Made by a program: the position numbers and the translations under genes. Shown here one piece after another: positions 1 through 6,472 of a stretch of DNA of 64,000 nucleotides (position 1 is its first letter; every line of letters starts with the position of its first letter). Below the pieces are notes generated by a model, which was given only the letters and a program-made list of their open reading frames with translations, ran no database searches and was not told the DNA's origin. The stretch is from Calothrix sp. PCC 6303 (GTDB taxonomy: Bacteria; Cyanobacteriota; Cyanobacteriia; Cyanobacteriales; Nostocaceae): positions 5,828,001 to 5,892,000 of the forward strand of contig NC_019751.1 of NCBI RefSeq assembly GCF_000317435.1, read 5' to 3'.

Positions 1-170
1 CACGTTATTTTCTCACAACTCTTTTGGGTGTATTACTCAATACCTTTGCGCCCTTAGCTCCATTATTCAAGCGACCCATCACTTTGATTGCGTTGATTGG
101 TTTGTTTGCTAGCAGTCTTGTGTTTGTCACCTTAACCCTGCGTGCGATGCTGGGTTTTAGTGCGGTTTAA
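1..170 (+). CDS. DUF751 (Ycf33-like) small membrane protein, 3' end only
   Basis: The frame starting at base 3 is open to a TAA at 168-170 and encodes about 55 C-terminal residues: a hydrophobic helix (TTLLGVLLNTFAPLAPL), a short KRP turn, then a second hydrophobic helix ending LRAMLGFSAV. From memory this matches the small cyanobacterial and plastid DUF751/Ycf33 family, thought to be thylakoid-associated but of unknown function. The start lies outside the window. It sits about 100 bp upstream of rbfA on the same strand, so the two may be co-transcribed. The family call rests on two short helices, so it is moderately sure. Confidence 0.6.
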   Translation, partial: RYFLTTLLGVLLNTFAPLAPLFKRPITLIALIGLFASSLVFVTLTLRAMLGFSAV

Positions 171-272
171 ACAATGGCTCAAAAATGCCTGAGTAAGGAA
201 TAAACTGGATACTTTCCAGAAATCATTTGTAATTTGTTTTGTACAAGCTCTCTTCGGGAGGCTTTATTTTTT

Positions 273-674
273 ATGGCTACTAATCGTCGTGTTTCCCGCG
301 TTGCAGAATTAATTAGACGTGAAATTAGTCAAATGCTGCTCAATGGAATTAAGGATGACCGTGTGGGTACAGGGATGGTAAGTGTCACTAATGTCAACGT
401 TTCTGGTGATTTGCAACATGCCAAGATTTATGTGTCTATCTATGGAGATGATGCTGCTAAAGCTGAAACTATGGCTGGATTAAAATCAGCTACGGGTTAT
501 GTCCGTAGTGAGTTGGGGGCAAGGATGAGTTTACGTCGAACACCGGAAGTCATCTTTATCGAAGACAACTCGATTGAAGAGGGAACAAAAGTTTTATCGC
601 TGCTTAATCAACTCCAAAGTCGGCGGCAAGATGTTTCAGAGGGCAATAGTGATAGTGAAGAAGAGGAAGTTTAA
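273..674 (+). CDS. rbfA: 30S ribosome-binding factor RbfA
   Basis: RbfA binds the 30S precursor and assists 16S rRNA 5'-end maturation, and is important for growth in the cold. The ATG at 273 ([20 protein letters not shown]) is preferred over an upstream in-frame TTG at 234, because GGGAGG lies about 11 bases before it and RbfA proteins begin with this short basic helix. The KH-like fold follows: [21 protein letters not shown], then the [10 protein letters not shown] strand. The tail is acidic (SDSEEEEV), a common lineage-specific extension. Length is 133 residues, normal for the family. A long hairpin at 728-791 follows. Confidence 0.95.
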   Translation: MATNRRVSRVAELIRREISQMLLNGIKDDRVGTGMVSVTNVNVSGDLQHAKIYVSIYGDDAAKAETMAGLKSATGYVRSELGARMSLRRTPEVIFIEDNSIEEGTKVLSLLNQLQSRRQDVSEGNSDSEEEEV

Positions 675-727
675 GTATTTTGTAGTTTAAAGAACAATTT
701 AGCTACAGTGGATTAGATCCCTTGTTA

Positions 728-791
728 AAGACGTGATACAACCGTGGCAGCCACTCCCCGCTTTTCACAAAGCGTGGTTTGATCGCGTCTT
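728..791 (+). terminator. Long imperfect hairpin downstream of rbfA
   Basis: AAGACGTGATACAACC (728-743) pairs with few mismatches to GGTTTGATCGCGTCTT (776-791). Smaller hairpins (GTGG-CAG-CCAC and GCTTTT...AAAGC) sit inside. A short A/T stretch follows. It may terminate rbfA, or be a copy of the cyanobacterial intergenic palindromes with AAGACG/CGTCTT arms (compare 63144-63173). Confidence 0.45.
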
Positions 792-1617
792 GACAAAAAT
801 CCATTTTTGATTGGACCAAATTTACTATATTTTTTTGAGATTTTAATTTTTGATTATCTTAATTAAGTTAAATTGTGATTTCTTAAGTTTTATCTAAAAT
901 CAACCTTTTTTTTAACATAATTTAAACATTCACTGATAGTTATATTAGTTAAGCTGATATAAAAAGTTGCAACAAAATGTGATTAAAAATACATCAAAAA
1001 CTTTCGTGAATTGCGAAAAACTAGTCTGACAGATCTCCTACGATCTATACTTACTGAATTTTTAGTTACTATTAATACAGTAGCTCTGGATGAATTATTT
1101 TCAGAAATCTACCGCAAATTCATAATCAAGAGGCATACATTTAAGAAAGTGTTAAGAGCAAGCAAGTAGGCACGCAATTGGTGTAATGTGTTAGTTGTAT
1201 TACAAAATACAGTATATTTACAAGTCCAACAAAAGCCTGCCATCGATAATCAAAAAAGTTAACATAGTCCTTTCATGCTTGACTTAGCTAGTCATGAAAC
1301 ATTAGGTATTCACTTTGTTAATTGCAACTTCATATAATAGGTTGGAAAACAAAGTTTACATAAACTCTACTGAAATATGGCAGCATAGGTATTAAAAGTA
1401 ACCTCAGAAGCACAAAATTGAGCATTAATGAGATCAATGTCATGACTTATTGATTTTCTTAACATTTCTTTAGATAATTTTAGGGTGTATGGAGTGAAAA
1501 TAAAATTAGTTCCGTATACCAAATTACAGAAAATCAGCAACAACTCTATTCTTTGTCGTGTTTGTTTCGCGTCAAAAATGGGAACACTATTTATGTGTAA
1601 TTCGTGAGCAAAAAACC
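792..1617. other. AT-rich gene-free spacer (about 830 bp)
   Basis: No convincing ORF, tRNA or strong terminator was seen between the rbfA hairpin and the DUF4327 gene. The DNA is strongly AT-rich with many stops in all frames. It presumably holds the DUF4327 promoter, but no clear -35/-10 pair stood out. Confidence 0.5.
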
Positions 1618-1854
1618 ATGAGTGTGAATACGGTGCCTTATATCAACTACTACTCTTTAGACATTATTCAGGATGAGGCGCGCCAACTGGTGCATAAAGG
1701 AGTAGTTAGCAGACAGCAGCCTATATATACCCTTTGTCAGTACATTCCTGCCAGAGAATGGGTTTGCGTGGAATGTGAATTAGAAAAATGTGATTTTTTG
1801 TTACGCGATCGCATTGCCGATTTGATTGGTCGTGAAGAGTGGGATAACGACTAA
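1618..1854 (+). CDS. DUF4327 family protein
   Basis: This small soluble cyanobacterial protein of about 78 residues has no known function. The ATG at 1618 (MSVNTVPYINYYSLDIIQDE) is chosen over an upstream in-frame GTG at 1558, because family members begin just before the IQDEAR helix. Recognisable family features are SRQQPIYTLCQYIPAREW, then CVECELEKCDFLLRDRI and the closing GREEWDND. Three cysteines (CVEC and EKC) sit in the centre and could be redox-active or bind metal, but that is inference. A HIP1 octamer lies inside the gene at 1805-1812. Confidence 0.8.
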   Translation: MSVNTVPYINYYSLDIIQDEARQLVHKGVVSRQQPIYTLCQYIPAREWVCVECELEKCDFLLRDRIADLIGREEWDND

Positions 1855-1935
1855 CAGATTTTGAATTTAACGCTTGGGATTCATTGTGTCCCTTTAGCCT
1901 GAAACTATCCTGGTGTTAAACGTAGTGATTCAAAT

Positions 1936-2013
1936 GTTGCCACGCTTGCGGGTGGCAACGCCGAAAGAAAAATCTGAAAAGGAGCGGTGCGATGTCGGCA
2001 ACTGCTCTTTTTT
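1936..2013 (+). ncRNA. Candidate small RNA or attenuator leader (two hairpins plus U-tract)
   Basis: GTTGCCAC (1936-1943) and GTGGCAAC (1952-1959) form a perfect 8-bp stem. A second stem, GAGCGGT (1982-1988) with ACTGCTC (2001-2007), has one G-U pair and is followed directly by six T's (2008-2013), the form of an intrinsic terminator. It lies between the DUF4327 stop and the adenylate-kinase start on the same strand. It could be the DUF4327 terminator, a short independent RNA, or an attenuator ahead of the kinase. No ORF here looks real. Confidence 0.4.
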
Positions 2014-2132
2014 ATTGGAAGTTCATAGATTCTTTAATTTCTTGATTCCCGCCTCTGTGTTACATCTTCTCCTTGTTTGGGTAAAACAGGTTCAGACTAT
2101 TGTAAATTTGACTGAATCAGGAGCAAGATATT

Positions 2133-2699
2133 GTGCGGTTTGTGATTTTGGGAGGTTCCGGTTCGGGTAAGAGTACTCAGGCACAAATGCTTTGTTGGCA
2201 GTACAAGATTCCCTTGATTTCCACAGGTGAGGTGCTACGTTCAGCGATTACCAATGGTTTGGAGTTGGGAAATCAGGCTTTACCGTATATGAGACGGGGT
2301 GAATTAGTTCCCGATGAACTAATGATTGAGTTTATACGAATCCGTCTTCAAGAAGCAGATGTTGCTCAAGGTTGGGTGCTGGAAGGTTATCCGCGAACTG
2401 CTTTCCAAGCTGAGGAACTAGATTTTTTACTAGAAGAATTGGGACAAAGTTTAAATTGGGCAATTTATCTGCAAGTGCCAGAGGTTGTCATGGTAGGTCG
2501 TTCTTTAGGACGCTCGTTACCTGATGATCAACCAGAAATTGTTCACCGTCGAGTTGAGCTATTTTACGATCGCACGGTACCGATTTTAGAGTATTATGAC
2601 CGCCGCCGTCGTTTACTGACTATCAATGGGGATCAATCACCAGATTTGGTACAGGAGGATCTGATTGGTTTATTGTTTCCAGAAAAAAACATCAGGTAA
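2133..2699 (+). CDS. Adenylate kinase-family nucleoside monophosphate kinase (paralogue)
   Basis: The protein has 188 residues starting at GTG 2133, with AGGAG about 10 bases upstream. The P-loop GGSGSGKSTQ sits at residues 7-16. An NMP-binding segment follows (STGEVLRSAI, then GELVPDELMIEFIRIRL and GWVLEGYPRT), then a short-LID C-terminal part in which RRVELFYDRTVPILEYY matches the adenylate-kinase Arg/Tyr helix. Canonical cyanobacterial Adk has GGPGAGKGTQ, so this is a divergent second copy, probably still phosphorylating AMP or a related nucleotide; substrate is inference. It is a monocistronic-looking gene between DUF4327 and rph. Confidence 0.8.
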   Translation: MRFVILGGSGSGKSTQAQMLCWQYKIPLISTGEVLRSAITNGLELGNQALPYMRRGELVPDELMIEFIRIRLQEADVAQGWVLEGYPRTAFQAEELDFLLEELGQSLNWAIYLQVPEVVMVGRSLGRSLPDDQPEIVHRRVELFYDRTVPILEYYDRRRRLLTINGDQSPDLVQEDLIGLLFPEKNIR

Positions 2700-2913
2700 G
2701 TAGTTAAACAAAATTAATTACATAATATTAAGGCATGAAACCCTTATCCAGACTAAATACTTGTGTGTAAATAATTCTGCGCGATTACTTAGTAGCTGTA
2801 ATTTAAGACTTTACTATTTTTTATAAACCAATTCTTGAGGATTCATATTAATTTTGATAATCGGCACCATAAATACTGTATTCTCCTAAGTGACAATTTT
2901 GAGGCACTCCGCA

Positions 2914-3657
2914 ATGACTTGGCAACGTCCAGATGGTCGGCAACCTTACCAATTACGTCCTGTAAACTTCCAGACAGATTTTACTTGTTTTGCACCTGGT
3001 TCAGTTTTGGCTCAATGCGGTGAAACTCGTGTCCTTTGTACTGTGAGCATAGCTAAAGGTGTACCGAAGTTTCTGGAGGGTAGCGGTAAAGGTTGGTTAA
3101 CTGCTGAGTATCGCATGTTGCCATCTGCCACTCTCCAGCGCAAGCAAAGGGAAGATTTGAAGTTATCGGGACGCACCCAGGAGATTCAACGTTTAATTGG
3201 ACGCAGTTTAAGATCTGTAATTGATTTTGACGCGTTGGGTGAAAATACTTTTACAGTTGATGCTGATGTGTTGCAAGCTGATGCTGGAACCAGAACAACT
3301 GCGATTACTGGTGGTTTTGTCGCTTTAGCTTGTGCTATTTCCAAATTAGTACAGATGGGATCGTTGACGCGATCGCCTATCATCGGACAAGTAGCTGCTA
3401 CGTCGGTTGGTTTACTAGGTGGTGAAGCATTCCTAGATTTAAACTATGTTGAAGATGTTGCTGCAGAAGTTGATTTTAATGTGGTGATGAATCAAAATCT
3501 TGGCATTATTGAAGTTCAAGGGACAGCAGAAGAAGGTTATTTTAGCCGACAACAGTTAAATCAGTTGTTGGATTTTTCAGAAAAAGGTATTCAGCAGTTA
3601 TTAGCATCTCAACGTCAAGCAATTCCGAATTGGAATGATATTTATATGGGTGATTAG
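2914..3657 (+). CDS. rph: Ribonuclease PH (tRNA 3'-end processing)
   Basis: RNase PH is a phosphate-dependent 3'-5' exoribonuclease that trims tRNA precursors as a hexameric ring. The ATG at 2914 ([19 protein letters not shown]) has GAGG about 10 bases upstream and fits the family start; an in-frame GTG at 2890 is less likely. Visible landmarks are [18 protein letters not shown], the [14 protein letters not shown] loop, the [14 protein letters not shown] segment and [19 protein letters not shown], which binds phosphate. The protein has 247 residues, close to the usual 238-250, and looks intact. Confidence 0.95.
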   Translation: MTWQRPDGRQPYQLRPVNFQTDFTCFAPGSVLAQCGETRVLCTVSIAKGVPKFLEGSGKGWLTAEYRMLPSATLQRKQREDLKLSGRTQEIQRLIGRSLRSVIDFDALGENTFTVDADVLQADAGTRTTAITGGFVALACAISKLVQMGSLTRSPIIGQVAATSVGLLGGEAFLDLNYVEDVAAEVDFNVVMNQNLGIIEVQGTAEEGYFSRQQLNQLLDFSEKGIQQLLASQRQAIPNWNDIYMGD

Positions 3658-3735
3658 GAAGGCGAACGCAATGACAATTGGGCATTTTTTTACTTGCAGT
3701 ACTCTTAAATCTATGGAATGTATATTTATATTAAG

Positions 3736-3764
3736 TTATTTATGAACATCTGTTCATATATAAT
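3736..3764 (+). promoter_or_regulatory. SmtB/ArsR-type metal-responsive operator overlapping a promoter
   Basis: A near-perfect palindrome is centred between 3749 and 3750. The core ATGAACA-TC-TGTTCAT (3742-3757) extends to about 14-2-14 with one mismatch. It matches the known SmtB/ZiaR-type 12-2-12 operator (TGAACA..TGTTCA). A TATAAT at 3759-3764 overlaps its right edge, so a bound repressor would block RNA polymerase. The metallothionein ATG is 36 bp downstream. Confidence 0.8.
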
Positions 3765-3799
3765 ATAGTTATAGATGTACCAAAACCAAAGGTTCGGAT

Positions 3800-3961
3800 A
3801 TGGAAAGCGTTACTTTAATGAAATGTGCTTGCCAAACTTGCTTATGTGTAGTTTCCACCCAAGATGCAGTACAGAAAGACAATAAGTACTACTGTTCTCC
3901 AGCTTGTGCAGAAGGACACAAAACAATGAAAGGTTGTGCCAATAGTGGTTGCGGCTGTTAG
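3800..3961 (+). CDS. smtA: Bacterial metallothionein (SmtA family)
   Basis: A 53-residue protein that sequesters Zn and Cd (and probably Cu). It has nine cysteines at residues 9, 11, 14, 16, 32, 36, 46, 51 and 53, in the SmtA order: KCACQTCLC, then KYYCSPACAEGH, then a GC..GCGC ending. His40 of SmtA is conserved (EGH), while the second histidine, His49, is Ser here. The ATG at 3800 follows the operator/promoter at 3736-3764. A strong hairpin terminator follows, so it is a single-gene unit. No smtB-like repressor gene is found nearby. Identification by cysteine pattern is secure. Confidence 0.92.
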   Translation: MESVTLMKCACQTCLCVVSTQDAVQKDNKYYCSPACAEGHKTMKGCANSGCGC

Positions 3962-3985
3962 AACAAGCTAAAAATACTTCCTCAA

Positions 3986-4035
3986 CAGCATTTGTTTTCC
4001 CTAGAGAGGCTAGAAAACAGATGCTGATTATTTTT
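3986..4035 (+). terminator. Intrinsic terminator of the metallothionein gene
   Basis: CAGCAT plus TGTTTTC (3986-3999) pairs with GAAAACA plus ATGCTG (4012-4026), with one unpaired base on each side, and is followed by ATTATTTTTTT. It sits 25 bp after the stop codon. Confidence 0.8.
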
Positions 4036-4497
4036 TTGATGATCGGCAAATTTCGTATATCACTTGATTAAAAGAGGGAATAGGGAACCAGCAGTACGCA
4101 ACAGGACAAGCTATTCCCTATTCCCTTTGTGGATAAATTAGGATTTTGCCAGATTTATCTATGAATCAGATTTACGCACCAATTGCAAATAATAAGATTT
4201 CTAGATTACCTACTCTCGAATGACTCCCAAAGAAGCGGTGACGGAGGTACGGAATGACTTGGAGTCAGTGCCTCAGAGAAATATTTCCATGCCTAAATCA
4301 GGTTCTTGTTGGCTTGTGTACCACTTGGAGGGATGATGATGCGAGGCTGATATGGAGTCTATTAGGGAATAATCATTGAGATGGAGTCGTTACAAACTAG
4401 TGAGTACATTGGCATTAGTTGCTTCTGGCTGTGTTGCGATCAAATTGCCGCGTAATGAGGAGAATGAAAAGCAAACAGCCAAAATCATTTGGACAAT
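4036..4497. other. Spacer with a GGGAATAGGGAA hairpin
   Basis: GGGAATAGGGA (4076-4086) and its complement within 4114-4126 form a large intergenic hairpin. The rest (4130-4497) has only short ORFs without family resemblance. The region is downstream of the minus-strand LuxR-type gene. Confidence 0.45.
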
Positions 4498-4782
4498 CTA
4501 CTGGTGAGTTGTATTGGTGAGGTCGTTCGGGAGAGGTAATTGACAGCAATTAACATCATTGAGGCAAACCTTACCCCAAAGCATTGCCCAGCGGACAAGT
4601 GCAACTCGGTTGTCAGTTTCAGTTTTCGTGAGAATATTGCTGATATGGTTATCAACTGTACGTTTGCTGATTTCCAGTTTACCTGCAATTTGTTGGTTAG
4701 TTAAGCCAGCAGCCACTAAGTCAATAATTTGCAGTTCTCTGTCTGACAGACTAACAGGGGTCTGAGACTCGCCACCAACCAT
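4498..4782 (-). CDS. pedR: Small LuxR-type (GerE HTH) regulator, PedR-like
   Basis: The 94-residue protein is little more than a GerE/LuxR DNA-binding domain: LSDRELQIIDLVAAGLTNQQIAGKLEISKRTVDNHISNI at about residues 12-50, with no receiver domain. The extension ALVRWAMLWGKVCLNDVNCC ends in paired cysteines. Size and the Cys-bearing tail resemble PedR, the Synechocystis regulator whose activity follows photosynthetic electron transport, probably through redox state. The PedR match is from memory and is the less certain part; the HTH call is firm. The start at ATG 4780-4782 gives a complete domain. It is a lone gene with no partner kinase nearby. Confidence 0.75.
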   Translation of the reverse strand: MVGGESQTPVSLSDRELQIIDLVAAGLTNQQIAGKLEISKRTVDNHISNILTKTETDNRVALVRWAMLWGKVCLNDVNCCQLPLPNDLTNTTHQ

Positions 4783-5263
4783 GAGCAGTTTATTCCTCCA
4801 TTGGTATTTGTACTTAATCGCTCTTTCCCATTTTAGAAGATTCTTTGATGAGTCGGTGTTTCAACTGTTAGCGGTTATACGATTGAGCATATTTATTTAT
4901 GAGTAAAGTTAGCAGCGAGATTATTATGAAGGGTTTCGTCTATTTTGTCACTTTGTACTTAGATAGATATGGAAGTTCTTACTTGGTCTATGGTGGTAGC
5001 AAATGAGTAAACTTATGCATGAGATAGAGTGCTGCTCCAAAGTTACGCTTGAGTCAGGGTTGCAATATTTATCAAAATTCTGCTTAAGTTGGTACTCAAT
5101 TGTGTAAACTACTGGCAACGCGATAAATTTAGTTTCGGCTTTGCTCAACCACCATCGGAATGCTGCATTATGTTCCTCCGGAACGCTGCGCGCAGCGCAT
5201 GAATCATTGTAGATTCAATATTAGAGAATTTTTCTTGCAATCATTAATCACTCAAAAATTCAG
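4783..5263. other. Divergent spacer between pedR-like gene and fructokinase
   Basis: About 480 bp holding presumably both promoters. A GC-rich short palindrome (GCTGCGCGCAGC, around 5185-5196) lies within TCCGGAACGCTGCGCGCAGC. No ORF here has family resemblance. Confidence 0.45.
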
Positions 5264-6259
5264 ATGAGTAATCCCCGTGTTTTATGTCTGGGTGAGGTTT
5301 TATTTGACCTTTTAGCAGATCAATTAGGACAAAGCTTAGAGGAGGTCGAATCTTGGACTCCCTATCCAGGAGGAGCACCTGCGAACGTTGCCTGTTCATT
5401 GGTGAAATTGGGTGTTCCTGCTGGATTTGTCGGCTGTGTCGGAGAAGATGAAACTGGAAACGAGCTAGTTGATTTATTGGGGAAAACTGGAGTAGATATA
5501 ACTGGGGTGCAACGTCATCCGACAGCACCGACGCGTCAGGTATATGTGGTGCGGAGTTTAGAAGGCGATCGCGCTTTTGCTGGATTTGGTAATTACGACA
5601 CGAGGGATTTTGCCGACACGAAGTTACAAGCGGCAAATTTACCGGAGTCTTTGTTTGAAATTGCCGATATTTTAGTTTTAGGAACTTTGGAGTTAGCGTA
5701 CCCTGAAAGCGCTAAGGCTGTGCATCGTGCTCTGAGTTTGGCAGAAAAGTATGATATGAAAGTCGTACTGGATATTAATTGGCGACCTGTTTTTTGGCAG
5801 AATCCCGATGCTGCAATGGTGGCAATTAGGGAGATATTTAGTCGGGTTGATTTTATCAAGTTAGCCAAGGAAGAAGCTGAATGGCTGTTTAACACCAGTG
5901 ATGCAGGGGCAATTAAATATCGTCTTGATTCTGTAGAAGGTGTGCTGATTACTGACGGTGAAAATGGCTGTGCTTACTGTCTCGATGAAAACGAAGGCAA
6001 ATTACCTGCTTTTAATGTCAAGGTAGCAGATACAACTGGTGCAGGGGATAGTTTTCTAGCTGGTTTTATCCACCAATTGCTAACTTATGGTGTCAATAGC
6101 CTGAGTAATCCCGATATTGCGAAACAAATCGTTATATTTTCTAGTGCAGTTGGGGCATTAACCACTTTGACATCAGGTGCGATCGCATCTCAACCAAATC
6201 TGGCAGAAGTCGAAGCTTTTATTGCTTCCCAAGCTGATGCAGGTAAAAGTTTGAGGTAA
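5264..6259 (+). CDS. PfkB-family sugar kinase, probable fructokinase
   Basis: This ribokinase-fold enzyme has 331 residues and probably phosphorylates fructose released from sucrose. Landmarks are the N-terminal CLGEVLFDLLAD, the PfkB signature 1 region PYPGGAPANVACSLVKLG (about residues 33-50), GCVGEDETGNEL, and signature 2 DTTGAGDSFLAGF (about residues 257-269), which carries the anion hole and the catalytic Asp. The fructokinase call comes from the overall pattern of cyanobacterial fructokinases; substrate is not provable from sequence. The ATG at 5264 is supported by the conserved start. A hairpin terminator follows at 6311-6343, so it is monocistronic. Confidence 0.85.
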   Translation: MSNPRVLCLGEVLFDLLADQLGQSLEEVESWTPYPGGAPANVACSLVKLGVPAGFVGCVGEDETGNELVDLLGKTGVDITGVQRHPTAPTRQVYVVRSLEGDRAFAGFGNYDTRDFADTKLQAANLPESLFEIADILVLGTLELAYPESAKAVHRALSLAEKYDMKVVLDINWRPVFWQNPDAAMVAIREIFSRVDFIKLAKEEAEWLFNTSDAGAIKYRLDSVEGVLITDGENGCAYCLDENEGKLPAFNVKVADTTGAGDSFLAGFIHQLLTYGVNSLSNPDIAKQIVIFSSAVGALTTLTSGAIASQPNLAEVEAFIASQADAGKSLR

Positions 6260-6310
6260 ATCAACAACTTATACAAATTAATTACAAATTAATTTGTTGG
6301 AAGACTACGA

Positions 6311-6343
6311 GTCTGTCAAATAAATTTTGACGGACATTTTTTT
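6311..6343 (+). terminator. Intrinsic terminator after fructokinase
   Basis: GTCTGTCAAA (6311-6320) pairs with TTTGACGGAC (6326-6335) through ten base pairs, one of them G-U, and is followed by ATTTTTTT. Confidence 0.75.
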
Positions 6344-6472
6344 CTGAGTCCATACTTCCGCAAACAATCCAATCAAGAACTGAAAATTGTTAAAAACCAA
6401 ATATTTTTGGGAATAATATGTACAAACAGCAAAAAATAACCTGTTGTTACTGCCTCTTGATTGGTTAGCTTT

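Noticed and set aside
1913-2170. 85-residue plus-strand ORF before the adenylate-kinase gene
   Set aside because: It spans two hairpins and a T-run and overlaps the kinase start in another frame; no family resemblance.
2835-3023. 62-residue ORF overlapping rph
   Set aside because: Out-of-frame shadow of the RNase PH gene.
4948-5148. 66-residue minus-strand ORF
   Set aside because: Composition looks random and there is no ribosome-binding site.
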